64,000 nucleotides of DNA from Roseibacterium elongatum DSM 19469 (GCF_000590925.1 NZ_CP004372.1:1903001-1967000); one strand, 5' to 3'. Positions 23,795-34,040 are shown, numbered from the stretch's first letter. Made by a program: numbers and translations. Notes: generated by a model from the sequence alone, not told the origin.

Positions 23795-25762
23795 CTAGGT
23801 TTCGCGCCCGCCCGGTCGGCGCGGCTGCATCCCCCTCAGGGTGCCGGCCAGCGCGCCCGCATCGCCCCGCGGCCGCCGCCCCTTGGGCTCGTCGTCGTCC
23901 ATAAGGTCGTCCAACTGGCTGAGCAGCGCGGTTTCGAGGTTGTTGTTCAATTCCCGCGACCGCTCGACATAGGCGGTGTTCTCGGCGACGGGGACACCGG
24001 GTTTCCACAGTTCGGCCAATTCCCGCAGGTTCTGCCGGTCATGGCGGTAGAACGCGATCTCAAGCTCATGCGCCTCGTAATCCGACAGGCCCATATCCTC
24101 GAGCACGTAGCGCGCGGCCCGCAGGCTCGAGTCGAACATCTCGCGCACGATATGGTCCGCCCCGGCATTGTAGAGCGCGTAGACATGCAGCCGGTCATGG
24201 GCGCGGGCGACGATGGCGATATCGGGGCGCAGCCGACGGGCATATTCGACCAGTTGCACGGCCGCGGCCTTGTCATCGACGGCAACCACCAGCACCCGCG
24301 CCTCCTCCAGCCCGGCGGCAGCCAGCAATTCGGGCCGTGTCGGATCGCCGAAATACCCCTTGAACCCGAAGCGGCGCATCAATTGGATCGTCGCAAGGTC
24401 GCTGTCCAGCACCACCGTGCGAAACCCCGAGGCCTGGACCATCCGGTTGACCACCTGTCCGAACCGCCCGATGCCCGCGATGATGACCGGGGCCTTTTCG
24501 TCGATGGCGTCATGTTGCGGCGCTTCGCTGTCGGCCTCGGCGGACAGGCGGCGCCCGATCATCTCGTAGGCGATGAAGGACAGCGGCGTCAGCAGCATCG
24601 ACAGCGCGATGACCAGCAGCAGGATCTCGCCCGTTGTTGTCTGGAACACGCCCTGTTGCAGGCCGAAGGCGACAAGCACGAACCCGAACTCGCCCGCTTG
24701 CGCCAGCCCAAGCGTGAACAGCCAGCGATCCCGCCCCTTCAACCCGGATACGAGGCCGATCGCCAGAAGGACCAGACCCTTTCCGATCATCAAGGCCAGG
24801 GTCAGGCCGATCACCAGCGATGCGTTGTCGAACAGCGTGCCGAAATTGATGCCGGCGCCCACCGTGATGAAGAACAACCCCAGAAGCAGGCCCTTGAACG
24901 GCTCGATATCGGCCTCGAGCTCGTGGCGGAATTCCGAGTTGGCCAGAACCACGCCCGCCACGAATGCCCCCAGGGCCGGGGACAGACCGACCAGGATCAT
25001 CAACAGCGCGATGCCGACCACGATCACCAGCGCCACCGCCGTGTACATCTCGCGGATCCGGCTGGCATGGATGAAGCGGAACAACAGCGGCGACAGATAC
25101 CGCCCGGCCAGGATGACCGCCGCCACCGCGCCCAGGGTCACCAGCGTCACGCCCCAGGCTGGCAGGCCCTCGACCAGCGACAGCGAGTGATGTGCCTCGT
25201 GCTCGGCGCCGCGATGGATGGATCCATCCTCGGAAAAGCCCATTGGCCGCGACAGCGCCAGGAGCGGCAGCAATGCCAGCGCCGGGATCACGGCGATATC
25301 CTGTGTCAGCAGGACCGAAAAGGCCGATCGCCCGCCCTCGGTGCGCATCAGGTTCTTTTCGTTCAAGGTCGTCAGCACGATCGCGGTCGAGGACAGCGCA
25401 AGCGTCAAGCCGATGGCGAGGGCGGTTTGCCACGGCAACCCCAACAGCGCGACGCCAATGGCAATCGCGGCGGTCGACAGCAGGATCTGCGCCCCCCCGG
25501 TGCCCAACAGTTTCTTGCGCATGTCCCACAGGCCGGCCGGATCCAGCTCGAGGCCGATCAGGAACAGCATCAGCACCACCCCGAACTCGGCATAATGCTG
25601 CAAATCCTGCGTTTCCGACCCGACGAGGCCCAGAACCGGGCCGATGGCGATGCCGGCGATCAGGTATCCCAGAACCGATCCAAGGCCGAACCGCACCGAA
25701 AGCGGAACGGCAATCACCATCGCCGTCAGATAGATCGTGCCTTGGAGGAGAATGCCTTCCAT
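23795..25762 (-). CDS. Kef-type monovalent cation:proton antiporter with TrkA-N (RCK) domain
   Basis: A 655-residue inner-membrane protein of the CPA2 family. About 12-13 hydrophobic helices fill residues 1-390, including the family segments LMLFLIGLELDP and LTLALSSTAIVLTTL. Then comes a Rossmann-fold RCK domain starting near 410 (VIIAGIGRFGQVV, followed by FKGYFGDPTRPELLAAAG) that binds NAD(H) or nucleotides and gates transport. It resembles KefB/KefC, which exchange K+ for H+ under electrophile stress. ATG 25762 gives the family start; a longer upstream frame is not conserved. A KefG/KefF-type partner is not nearby. Confidence 0.93.
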   Translation of the reverse strand: MEGILLQGTIYLTAMVIAVPLSVRFGLGSVLGYLIAGIAIGPVLGLVGSETQDLQHYAEFGVVLMLFLIGLELDPAGLWDMRKKLLGTGGAQILLSTAAIAIGVALLGLPWQTALAIGLTLALSSTAIVLTTLNEKNLMRTEGGRSAFSVLLTQDIAVIPALALLPLLALSRPMGFSEDGSIHRGAEHEAHHSLSLVEGLPAWGVTLVTLGAVAAVILAGRYLSPLLFRFIHASRIREMYTAVALVIVVGIALLMILVGLSPALGAFVAGVVLANSEFRHELEADIEPFKGLLLGLFFITVGAGINFGTLFDNASLVIGLTLALMIGKGLVLLAIGLVSGLKGRDRWLFTLGLAQAGEFGFVLVAFGLQQGVFQTTTGEILLLVIALSMLLTPLSFIAYEMIGRRLSAEADSEAPQHDAIDEKAPVIIAGIGRFGQVVNRMVQASGFRTVVLDSDLATIQLMRRFGFKGYFGDPTRPELLAAAGLEEARVLVVAVDDKAAAVQLVEYARRLRPDIAIVARAHDRLHVYALYNAGADHIVREMFDSSLRAARYVLEDMGLSDYEAHELEIAFYRHDRQNLRELAELWKPGVPVAENTAYVERSRELNNNLETALLSQLDDLMDDDEPKGRRPRGDAGALAGTLRGMQPRRPGGRET

Positions 25763-25851
25763 CGGGGGGCCTGTCTTGTTTGCGTGCCGTCTGCACCTGT
25801 GCGCCAACCCTAGTCGTGCTGCAGGTGCAAAGTCCATGTTGCACCGGGCCT

Positions 25852-26322
25852 CTATCCCCGGGCCGGTCCCAGGGGAAGGGGGGCATCGGGTTTGACGCGT
25901 TCCATCACCAACTGGCTTTGTACGCGGCTGACGGCGGGGTGGGGCAGCAGGACCTGCTGGACCAGCCGGTTCAGCGCGGGCAGATCGCGGCAAAAGACGC
26001 GCAGCAGGTAATCGGCCTCGCCCGTCAGGGTCCAGGCGCCGGTGATCTCGGGTTGCAGGTGCGTCAGGCGGACGAAATCGCGCGCGTTCTTTTCGGTATG
26101 GGTCGCCATCTCGACCTGCACGAAGGCCTGCACCCCCAGCCCCAGCGCATCGGGGTCCAGCGTGGCGCGGTAGCCGGTGATATAGCCTTCGGCCTCCAGG
26201 CGTTGGCGCCGGCGGCCCGCCTGGCTGGGCGACAGGTTCAGGCGGTCGCCCAGTTGCTGCGATGTCAGGGTCGCATCCCCCTGAAGCAGGGCCAGCAAGC
26301 GTGTATCAATCTGATCCATCAT
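25852..26322 (-). CDS. Lrp/AsnC family regulator divergent from hpd
   Basis: A 156-residue Lrp-type regulator with an N-terminal helix-turn-helix (DQIDTRLLALLQGD, then TSQQLGDRLNLSPSQAGRRRQRLE) and a C-terminal RAM domain (ITGYRATLDPDALGLGVQAFVQV onward). Two ATGs are adjacent at 26322 and 26319. It is divergent from hpd across 134 bp, the classic arrangement for a local regulator of tyrosine breakdown, so it probably senses an aromatic amino acid or intermediate and controls hpd. The binding site was not resolved. Confidence 0.92.
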   Translation of the reverse strand: MMDQIDTRLLALLQGDATLTSQQLGDRLNLSPSQAGRRRQRLEAEGYITGYRATLDPDALGLGVQAFVQVEMATHTEKNARDFVRLTHLQPEITGAWTLTGEADYLLRVFCRDLPALNRLVQQVLLPHPAVSRVQSQLVMERVKPDAPLPLGPARG

Positions 26323-26456
26323 GCGCGAATTTCACGATTTCTTAAGGTTTGATGCGGTACATTGCCATCATTTCCGAGATTGATCCACGACTTTGCGCAG
26401 ATACCGCATGGCTCAGGCGGTAGACTGTTTCAATCCATTTTGAGGGGAGGCTCTTC

Positions 26457-27560
26457 ATGGGACCGTTTCCGCACGACGCGCCGCGCGCGAGCATCACGGC
26501 CGAAAACCCGGCCGGCACCGACGGGTTCGAATTCGTCGAATTCGCCCATCCCGATCCGCAGGTTCTGCGCGATCTGTTCGCCAGCATGGGCTACACGCAT
26601 ACCGCCACGCACAAGACCAAGGCGGTCGAGCTGTGGCAGCAGGGCGATATTACCTACATCCTGAATGCCGAACCGGGCAGCTTTGCCGCCCGCTTCGTCG
26701 CAGAGCACGGCCCCTGCGCCCCGTCGATGGGCTGGCGGGTGGCCGATGCCCGACACGCCTTTGCCCATGCCGTCGCCAAGGGGGCGGAACCGTACGAGGG
26801 GCCGGACAAGACCTTGGATTGGCCCGCGATCAAGGGGATCGGTGGCAGCCTGATCTATTTCACCGACCAGTATTGGGACAGCTCGCCCTATAACGCCGAA
26901 TTCGACTGGATCTCGGATGCCCATCCCGAGGGCGTGGGCTTCTACTATCTCGATCACCTCACGCATAACGTGTTCAAGGGCAACATGGACACATGGTTCC
27001 GGTTTTACGGTGACCTGTTCAATTTCCGCGAGATCCGCTTTTTCGATATCGAGGGGAAGTACACCGGGCTGTTCTCGCGCGCGCTGACCTCGCCCTGTGG
27101 GCGTATCCGCATCCCGATCAACGAAGACCGGGGCGAAACGGGGCAGATCGTCAATTACCTGAAGAAATACAATGGCGAAGGCATCCAGCATATCGCGGTG
27201 GGCGCGCGTGACATCTATGCCGCGACCGATGCCATCGCGGCGCGCGGCATTCGTTTCATGCCCGGACCGCCCGACACCTATTACGACCGCAGCTTCGATC
27301 GGGTCAAAGGCCATGACGAACCCGTGGACCGGATGAAACGGCACGGCATCCTGATCGATGGGGAAGGGGTGGTCGATGGCGGCGAGACGCGCATCCTGCT
27401 CCAGATCTTCTCGAAAACCGTGATCGGCCCGATCTTTTTCGAGTTCATCCAGCGCAAGGGCGACGACGGGTTCGGTGAGGGCAACTTCAAGGCGCTGTTC
27501 GAATCCATCGAGGCCGAGGAGGCCGCCAATGGCGACTACGGCGACGTGGCCGCCGAGTAG
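26457..27560 (+). CDS. hpd: 4-hydroxyphenylpyruvate dioxygenase
   Basis: A 367-residue non-haem iron dioxygenase that turns 4-hydroxyphenylpyruvate into homogentisate, the second step of tyrosine breakdown. The iron ligands are visible in the C-terminal half: His167 in LDHLTHNV, His245 in GIQHIAV and Glu329 in FFEFIQRKG. The length is typical. GAGGGGAGG precedes the ATG. The divergent Lrp gene is the likely regulator. The genes for later steps (hmgA, fahA) are not next to it. Confidence 0.97.
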   Translation: MGPFPHDAPRASITAENPAGTDGFEFVEFAHPDPQVLRDLFASMGYTHTATHKTKAVELWQQGDITYILNAEPGSFAARFVAEHGPCAPSMGWRVADARHAFAHAVAKGAEPYEGPDKTLDWPAIKGIGGSLIYFTDQYWDSSPYNAEFDWISDAHPEGVGFYYLDHLTHNVFKGNMDTWFRFYGDLFNFREIRFFDIEGKYTGLFSRALTSPCGRIRIPINEDRGETGQIVNYLKKYNGEGIQHIAVGARDIYAATDAIAARGIRFMPGPPDTYYDRSFDRVKGHDEPVDRMKRHGILIDGEGVVDGGETRILLQIFSKTVIGPIFFEFIQRKGDDGFGEGNFKALFESIEAEEAANGDYGDVAAE

Positions 27561-27563
27561 CGC

Positions 27564-27908
27564 CTAGGCGTCCTCGGCCCAAGGCGGGGTCACAGGTGCC
27601 CCGTCCACGCGGACCTCGTCACGCTCGTTATCCAGAACCACGGGATTGTCGAACAAGGTCAGCGTGGGGCGAACCCCGAACCGGCCCTCCATCCAATCGG
27701 CCCAGCCATCGTTGAACCAGGCCTCGGCATCGGCGCGGGTTGCGAACTCGTAGATGCCGCCGCCGCCCGCCGCGCTGTTGAGGTAGTATTTGCGTCGTAG
27801 TCCTTGCACCTTGTGAAAGATGCGGGTCGATTCAAGCGACTGGTCGATCACGGCCTGATGGTCGCGCTTGGGCCCGTCAAGCGGGATCTGGACGAGGGCG
27901 ATGATCAT
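27564..27908 (-). CDS. YdhR-like dimeric alpha/beta-barrel monooxygenase family protein
   Basis: A 114-residue protein with the ferredoxin-like alpha/beta-barrel pattern of the putative monooxygenase YdhR: an N-terminal strand MIIALVQIPLDGP, a helix, then LRRKYYLNSAAGGGGIYEFATRADAEAWF and the end LTLFDNPVVLDN. The GGIY.F.....A..W segment matches YdhR well. It lacks a cofactor site, as usual for cofactor-free members. It is convergent with hpd (4 bp between stops) and divergent from the sugar isomerase gene. Substrate unknown. Confidence 0.75.
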   Translation of the reverse strand: MIIALVQIPLDGPKRDHQAVIDQSLESTRIFHKVQGLRRKYYLNSAAGGGGIYEFATRADAEAWFNDGWADWMEGRFGVRPTLTLFDNPVVLDNERDEVRVDGAPVTPPWAEDA

Positions 27909-28030
27909 GCGTATTCCTCCGGCCGGAAAGGCGGTGCCGTCAGGCTATTGCGGAAACGGGCCGAGGCAAAGCGGTCGTTTCGCGGCCCGACAGGCCGCAC
28001 CGCACCGCGCATCATGGATCTGGGGGCAAG

Positions 28031-28714
28031 ATGAAACGTTCGGATGTCAACGAAATCATGGCCCAAGCCGACGCCTTCATGAAATCCTTTGGCGTCGTCC
28101 TGCCGCCCTTTGCCTATTGGTCGCCCGAGCAGATGAAAGCCCGCCGTGCCGATATCGATCACCTGATCGCGGGACGCATGGGTTGGGACATCACCGATTA
28201 CGGGCAGGGGGATTTCGACAGGCTGGGCCTGTTCCTGTTCACGCTTCGCAACGGACGTCTGGACGACCTGAAGCGCGGCACCGGCATGTGCTATGCCGAA
28301 AAGCTGCTGATTTCCAAACGCGATCAGATCAGCCCGATGCATCGCCACAATCTCAAGGCCGAGGATATCATCAACCGCGGTGGCGCCACACTGGCGGTCG
28401 AGTTGTTCGGATCGGCCCCGGACGGGTCCTTTGATGAGACGGCAGGGGGCACGGTCTTGTGTGACGGGATCGCCCGCGCGTTCGCCCCCGGAGAGGTGCT
28501 GACATTCGCCCCCGGCGAAAGCGTGACCCTGATGCCGGGCGATTGGCATGCCTTCTGGGGCGAGGGCGGCGATGTTCTGATCGGCGAGGTGTCGACCGTC
28601 AATGACGATGAGACCGACAACTGGTTCCGCGACCCGATCGGTCGCTTTGCCGCCATCGACGAGGACGAGGCGCCGATGCACCTGCTGGTGTCCGACTATG
28701 CCACCTGGCTTTAG
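28031..28714 (+). CDS. D-lyxose/D-mannose ketol-isomerase (cupin type)
   Basis: A 227-residue cupin sugar isomerase of the YdaE/D-lyxose isomerase family, converting D-lyxose and D-xylulose or D-mannose and D-fructose. The metal ligands fit the family: His104 and His106 in SPMHRHN, Glu111, and His173 in GDWHAFWGEGG. The KRGTGMCYAEKLLISKRDQ segment near 81-99 is characteristic. No sugar transporter or kinase is beside it, so the physiological sugar is uncertain. It is convergent with purD. Confidence 0.87.
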   Translation: MKRSDVNEIMAQADAFMKSFGVVLPPFAYWSPEQMKARRADIDHLIAGRMGWDITDYGQGDFDRLGLFLFTLRNGRLDDLKRGTGMCYAEKLLISKRDQISPMHRHNLKAEDIINRGGATLAVELFGSAPDGSFDETAGGTVLCDGIARAFAPGEVLTFAPGESVTLMPGDWHAFWGEGGDVLIGEVSTVNDDETDNWFRDPIGRFAAIDEDEAPMHLLVSDYATWL

Positions 28715-28732
28715 GCCGGGGACTAAGCGGCC

Positions 28733-29998
28733 CTATGACAGCGCGCGCCAGCCGATGTCACTTCGAAAAAACCCCTCGGGCCAGTCGATCCGGTCCACCG
28801 CCGCATAGGCCCGGTCGCGGGCGTCCTGCAGGGTGGCGCCGCGTGCGGTGACGTTCAGAACGCGACCGCCGGTGGCTGTGATCCTGCCATCCACCGCTTT
28901 CGTGCCGGCATGGAACACCATGTTCGAGCTGTCCTCGCTCAGCGCATCCAGCCCGCCGATCACGCTGCCCTTGGCATAGCTGCCGGGATAGCCCTTGGCC
29001 GCCATCACCACTGTCATCGCATGGTCGTCGGCCCAGGTGACCTGCATCTCGGCAAGGCGCCCCTCGGCACAGGCCAGCATCAGGTCCAGCGCCTGCGCCC
29101 CCAAGCGCATCATCAGAACCTGGCATTCGGGGTCGCCGAAGCGGACATTGTATTCCACCAGCCGGGGCTGTCCGTCCTCGATCATCAGACCGGCATAGAG
29201 CACACCGCGATAGGGTGTGCCGCGCCGGGCCATTTCGGCGATGGTCGGCTTGACGATCTGCTCCAGCGCCGCCTCGGTCACGGCGGCGTCCATGATCGGG
29301 GCGGGGGAATAGGCGCCCATGCCGCCGGTATTCGGCCCGGTATCGCCCTCGCCCACGCGCTTGTGGTCCTGCGCGGTGCCGATGGGCAGAACCGTTTCGC
29401 CATCGGAGAGGACGAAAAAGCTCGCCTCTTCACCGGTCATGAACTCTTCAAGGATGACCTCGGCCCCCGCCTCGCCAAAGGCTCCGGCGAACATTTCGTC
29501 AATGGCGGATGCGGCGGTGTCCTCGTCCATGGCGACGACCACGCCCTTTCCGGCGGCCAGCCCGTCGGCCTTGACCACGATGGGCGCGCCGTGCTGTTGC
29601 AGATGCGCCTTTGCGGCCTCGGCCTCGGCAAAGCGGGCCCAGCCGGCGGTGGGGGCGCCACAGGCATCGCAAATTTCCTTGGTAAAGCCTTTCGACGCCT
29701 CCAGGCGGGCGGCTGCCTGGCTTGGGCCAAATGTCAAAATTCCGGCATCGGTCAACATATCCACAACCCCCGACGCAAGCGGGGCTTCGGGTCCTACAAT
29801 CACGAAATCTATCGAGTTTTCGGCAGCAAATTCGGTCACCGCCACCGGATTATCCCCATCGATATCGGAACATTCTGCAATCTGCGCGATGCCGGCATTC
29901 CCTGGTGCGACGATCAGCCGGTCGCATTTCGGATTCTGCAAAACGGCCCAGGCCAAGGCATGTTCGCGACCGCCGCCGCCGAGGATCAGGATGTTCAT
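28733..29998 (-). CDS. purD: Phosphoribosylamine--glycine ligase
   Basis: A 421-residue ATP-grasp ligase for the second step of purine synthesis, joining glycine to phosphoribosylamine. It opens with [15 protein letters not shown], has the ATP-grasp motif [17 protein letters not shown] near 133-149, the conserved [14 protein letters not shown] near 224-237, and the metal-binding stretch [10 protein letters not shown] near 284-293. Length is typical. ATG 29998 gives the exact family start. It is divergent from xseA across 117 bp, an arrangement common in this group. Confidence 0.97.
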   Translation of the reverse strand: MNILILGGGGREHALAWAVLQNPKCDRLIVAPGNAGIAQIAECSDIDGDNPVAVTEFAAENSIDFVIVGPEAPLASGVVDMLTDAGILTFGPSQAAARLEASKGFTKEICDACGAPTAGWARFAEAEAAKAHLQQHGAPIVVKADGLAAGKGVVVAMDEDTAASAIDEMFAGAFGEAGAEVILEEFMTGEEASFFVLSDGETVLPIGTAQDHKRVGEGDTGPNTGGMGAYSPAPIMDAAVTEAALEQIVKPTIAEMARRGTPYRGVLYAGLMIEDGQPRLVEYNVRFGDPECQVLMMRLGAQALDLMLACAEGRLAEMQVTWADDHAMTVVMAAKGYPGSYAKGSVIGGLDALSEDSSNMVFHAGTKAVDGRITATGGRVLNVTARGATLQDARDRAYAAVDRIDWPEGFFRSDIGWRALS

Positions 29999-30115
29999 GG
30001 ACGCCCCCCCTGTCGTATACCCCTTCGGCAAGTAGCGAAGCGCGCGCCGGCGCACAAGCGGGACATCCCACATCGCCGCTTTTCGCCGGCGGGCCGCGCG
30101 ACTAGGGTACGCCCC

Positions 30116-31691
30116 ATGGATGACCTGATCGACGACGACCCCGGCGGCAGCGGCCCCGGAAACGCACCGGAATTCACCGTGTCCGAGATCTCGGGCGCGG
30201 TCAAACGCAGCATCGAAAGCGGGTTTTCCCACGTCCGGGTGCGCGGCGAGATCGGGCGCCTGTCTCGGCCGCGCTCGGGTCATGTCTACCTGGATCTCAA
30301 GGATGATCGCTCGGTCCTGGCCTCGGTCATCTGGAAAGGGGTCGCCACCCGTCTGCGCCATCCCCCGGAGGAGGGGATGGAGGTGGTCGCCACGGGGCGC
30401 CTGACCACCTTTGCCGGCCAGTCGAAATACCAGTTGGTGATCGAGGATCTGCGCCCGGCGGGGGCCGGGGCGCTGATGGCCATGCTGGAAAAACGCCGCG
30501 CCGCCCTGGCGGCCGAGGGGCTGTTCGACGCGGCCCGCAAGCAGGACCTGCCCTTCCTGCCCCGGGTGATCGGTGTGGTGACCTCGCCCTCGGGCGCGGT
30601 GATCCGCGATATCCTGCACCGTCTGCGCGACCGCTTCCCGCGCCATGTGCTGATTTGGCCGGTGGCCGTTCAGGGAGAGCGGTGCGCGCCCGAGGTCGCG
30701 CGCGCGATCCAGGGTTTCAACGCCCTTCCCGAGGACGGTCCCGTGCCACGGCCCGATCTGCTGATCGTGGCGCGTGGCGGTGGGCAGTCTCGAGGATCTG
30801 TGGGGGTTCAACGAGGAAATCGTCGTGCGCGCCGCCGCTGACAGTACCATCCCCCTGATCTCGGCCGTCGGGCATGAAACCGACACCACGCTGATCGATC
30901 ACGCGGCGGATCGGCGGGCGCCAACGCCCACCGCGGCGGCGGAAATGGCGGTCCCGGTGCGGCTGGACCTGTTGACCTGGCTGCGCACGCAGGACGGCTA
31001 CATGACACGCGCGATCGAACAGGCCGTGCGCCAACGCGGCCAGCGCCTTGGCGATCTTTCGCGCGCCTTGCCACGGCCCGACAGCCTGCTGGATACCCCG
31101 CGCCAGCGCCTCGATCGGCTGGTGTTGCAACTCGGCCCGGCCCTGCGCCATGCCACCCAGCACCGGCGCGGCCAACTCGACCGATTGTCGGCGAACCTGA
31201 CCCCCGCCCTTGATCGGGCGGTGGCCGCGAAACGCCTCGCGCTCGGGCGGGCCTCGGCCGGTCTGACGCCCGCACGTCTGGACACAACCCTGCGCAGCCG
31301 CCACGAGCGACTGGCCATGATCGCCTCGCGGCTTGACCCGCTGCGTCTGTCCGACCGGCATGCCGCGGCGCGGGCCCGGCTGACCGATCTTGCCGCGCGG
31401 TTCGACCGTGGTCGCGCCGCCGAGACACGGCGCCGCCACGAGCGGCTGGCCAGCCTTGTGCGCCTGCATGACACGCTTGGCTACGAGGCCACGTTGCGCC
31501 GCGGCTATGCCGTGGTCCGCGACGGCGACGCGGTGCTGACCCTCAAGGCGCAGGCCGAGACGCGGCCAAGCGTCGAGATCGAGTTTGCCGATGGCCGTCT
31601 TGCCGTCACACCGACCGGCGCCGGCCCGCGCGGCCCGGCCCGCAGAACGCCCCAAAAACCACCGCCCCCCGATCAGGGCTCGCTGTTCTGA
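30116..31691 (+). pseudogene. xseA: Exodeoxyribonuclease VII large subunit, interrupted by a +1 frameshift
   Basis: The large subunit of exonuclease VII, which degrades single-stranded DNA. The N-terminal OB domain ([27 protein letters not shown]) and nuclease part run in one frame to LLIVARGGG near 30780. The conserved continuation [11 protein letters not shown], with later motifs ([26 protein letters not shown], then [12 protein letters not shown]), is one frame over. One extra G in the run 30782-30784 explains this: removing it restores a protein of about 524 residues. Unrepaired, the first frame stops at 30841. Either a sequencing error or a real lesion. Small subunit gene xseB is not nearby. 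Confidence 0.88.
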
Positions 31692-31714
31692 GCCTGCGGG
31701 CTCACATGCCGGCC

Positions 31715-31759
31715 CATCTTTATCCCCTGAAAATGCCGGGGTCCGGGGCAGCGCCCCGG
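31715..31759. repeat. Rhodobacteral-type GC-rich intergenic repeat, copy 2
   Basis: CATCTTTATCCCCTGAAAAT is followed by CCGGGG and a perfect hairpin CCGGGGC/GCCCCGG (31743-31759). The order of elements matches the copy at 10246-10304. It lies between the convergent xseA and iorB-like genes, where it may terminate both transcripts. Confidence 0.55.
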
Positions 31760-31786
31760 TCCCTCGGCCTGACCTGTGCGCGTCGC

Positions 31787-34036
31787 TCAGAGAACGAAGC
31801 GCACCCGCCGCGACAGGGGCAGATCGCGGATGCGCTCGCCCGTCAGGTCATAGACCGCATTGGCCAGCGCGGGCATCGATGGCGGCACGGAGGGTTCGCC
31901 GACCCCGCCCAGATGATGCTGGGTTTCCAGGATGCGAACCTCGACCTCGGGCGAGTTGTGCAGACGCAGGGCATCGAAATCGGGGAAATTCCACTGCTCG
32001 ACCTCGCCGCCGGCAAAGCTGATCTCCTGCATGGCAGCCGCCGACAGGCCCCAGATCAGGCCGCCTGACATCTGCGCCTCGATGATGCCGGGGTCGAGCG
32101 CCGTGCCCACGTCGCAGGCCATCCATGCGCGATCGATCGCGACGGCGCCATCGCGGTCGCTGACCTCGACCACGACAGCCACGGCGGTGTGGAAGGAATA
32201 GGTCATCGCCACCCCGCGCCCGACGCCATCGGGGGTTTGGCCCGTCCAGCCCGACATCTCGGCGACGGCCTCGAGCACCCCGGCCGAGGGGGCATGCTCG
32301 CGCCGCGCCAGATCAAGGCGAAAGGCCAGAGGGTCGCGCCGTGCGGCCAAGGCCATCTCGTCCATGAAGCTTTCCATGAAAAACCCGTTGAACGAGTTTC
32401 CGACCGCGCGCCAGAATCCGACCGGCACGTCAAGATCGGCCAGATGCCCCGTGACCCGGTAATTCGGGATCGCGTAGGGCTGGTTGAACATCCCCTCGAC
32501 ATGGCCCTTGTCCGGGCCGCCGGGGCTGATCCCGGCCATGCGTTGCAACGATTGCCGCGTGACCGAGGGGGCCGCCACCCGCCCCTCGAGCGCGGATGCA
32601 AAGCCACCCCGCAACACGCCGCGCATGCGGGCGGCGGCGGCCGGTCGATAGAAGTCGTGGCGCATGTCCTCTTCGCGGCTCCAAGTCAGCTGAACGGGCG
32701 TGCCCTCCATCGCGCGGGCCACGCGGGCGGCCAGCACGACGAAATCCGTCTCGCCCCGGCGCCCGAACCCGCCGCCCAGATAGGTCACGTGGCAGGTCAC
32801 CTGATCGGCGTCGAGATCGGTCGCCTCGGCCGCCCGTTGCTCGGCAAATCCGGGGGCCTGGCTGCCGGCCCAGATCTCCAGCCGATCGCCCGTGTAAAGG
32901 GCGGTGGCGTTCATCGGCTCCATCGTCGCATGGGCCAGCCAGGGCACGGTATACTCGGCCTCGATCACACGGTCCTCGGGCGCGATCTCGAGGGCGTCGA
33001 TCTCGCCATCATCGCGCAAGGTGGAGTTCGGGGCCGCGTCCAGCGCCGCGCGGATGACCCCCATCAACGCGTCCGACGTGGCGGGGTAGGGGGCGTCGTC
33101 CCAGTCGATGTCGATGGCATCGACGGCCTGCATGGCCAACCACGTATTGCTGGCGACCACCGCGACGCCATCGCCCAGATCGACCACCTGTTCGACGCCG
33201 GGCATGGCCCGCGCCGCGCTGTCGTCATAGCGGCGCATCCCGCCCCCCAGGCGCGGGTTGCGCCGAAGGGACGCGAACTTCATCCCCGGCAGCCGCACAT
33301 CGATGCCGAACTCGGCCGTGCCGGTGGATTTGGCGATGGTATCGGTGCGTGGCATCGACCGGCCAAGATAGCGCCAATCGGCGGGGGGCTTCAGGGCGAC
33401 GCGGCGCGGCGGGTCGATCTGGGCGGCCTGCGCCGCCAGATCGCCATAGGTCATCTCGATCCCGCCCGGCGCGATCACCCGGCCGTCGCGCGTGCCGAGC
33501 GCGCCAAGCGGCATGTTCAAGCGCTCGGCCGCGGCCATCTTGAGGGTTTCGCGCGCGGTCGCCCCGGCCATCCGCAGTTTCTCGAACGCATCGATGGTCG
33601 AGGTCGAGCCGCCGGTCACCTGCAGCCCGATCATCTTGGGCAGAACGGTCATCGCCTCGATCATCGTCTCGTGAAAGCCGGTGCGCTCGTAATCGTTGAT
33701 CGGCAGGCCGTGGGACATCAACGCGCCGTTGTAATAGGCCTGCGCCGCCGGGCCATGCATGACACGCACATCGTCCCAGGCGACATCCAGTTCCTCGGCA
33801 ACCAGCGCGGGCAGGGTGGTGTAGACGCCCTGGCCCATCTCGGCGCGTGCCGCGATCAGGGTCACGCCCTGCTGGTCGATCAGGATCCATGGGTTCAGCG
33901 TGGCCTGACCCTCGGCGGGGTCCAGCGGATTGGGCAACTCGCGCCGGTATTGCCAGACGCCGAATGCCACGCCGCCCGCGATGGCGGCCGATCCGATCAA
34001 CAGCGTCCGTCGGGTGATCTTTCCCCAGTTCGCCAT
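31787..34036 (-). CDS. iorB: Molybdopterin-binding aldehyde-oxidoreductase-type large subunit (isoquinoline 1-oxidoreductase beta-like)
   Basis: A 749-residue large subunit of a molybdenum hydroxylase of the xanthine dehydrogenase family. A twin-arginine-type signal begins it (KITRRTLLIGSAAIAGGVAFG), suggesting export of the folded complex to the periplasm. Molybdopterin-binding segments include ARAEMGQGVYTTLPALVAEEL (about 58-78) and YLGGGFGRRGETDF. The presumed catalytic Glu is in GGVGEPSVPPSMPAL near the end. The small iron-sulfur subunit is encoded four bases upstream. Electrons probably pass to a cytochrome. The substrate (N-heterocycle or aldehyde) cannot be inferred. Confidence 0.88.
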   Translation of the reverse strand: MANWGKITRRTLLIGSAAIAGGVAFGVWQYRRELPNPLDPAEGQATLNPWILIDQQGVTLIAARAEMGQGVYTTLPALVAEELDVAWDDVRVMHGPAAQAYYNGALMSHGLPINDYERTGFHETMIEAMTVLPKMIGLQVTGGSTSTIDAFEKLRMAGATARETLKMAAAERLNMPLGALGTRDGRVIAPGGIEMTYGDLAAQAAQIDPPRRVALKPPADWRYLGRSMPRTDTIAKSTGTAEFGIDVRLPGMKFASLRRNPRLGGGMRRYDDSAARAMPGVEQVVDLGDGVAVVASNTWLAMQAVDAIDIDWDDAPYPATSDALMGVIRAALDAAPNSTLRDDGEIDALEIAPEDRVIEAEYTVPWLAHATMEPMNATALYTGDRLEIWAGSQAPGFAEQRAAEATDLDADQVTCHVTYLGGGFGRRGETDFVVLAARVARAMEGTPVQLTWSREEDMRHDFYRPAAAARMRGVLRGGFASALEGRVAAPSVTRQSLQRMAGISPGGPDKGHVEGMFNQPYAIPNYRVTGHLADLDVPVGFWRAVGNSFNGFFMESFMDEMALAARRDPLAFRLDLARREHAPSAGVLEAVAEMSGWTGQTPDGVGRGVAMTYSFHTAVAVVVEVSDRDGAVAIDRAWMACDVGTALDPGIIEAQMSGGLIWGLSAAAMQEISFAGGEVEQWNFPDFDALRLHNSPEVEVRILETQHHLGGVGEPSVPPSMPALANAVYDLTGERIRDLPLSRRVRFVL

Positions 34037-34040
34037 GGTC

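Noticed and set aside
30774..30841. Programmed ribosomal frameshifting in xseA
   Set aside because: XseA is not known to use frameshifting, there is no slippery heptamer with a downstream pseudoknot that I can see, and the break splits a conserved motif by one simple extra base.
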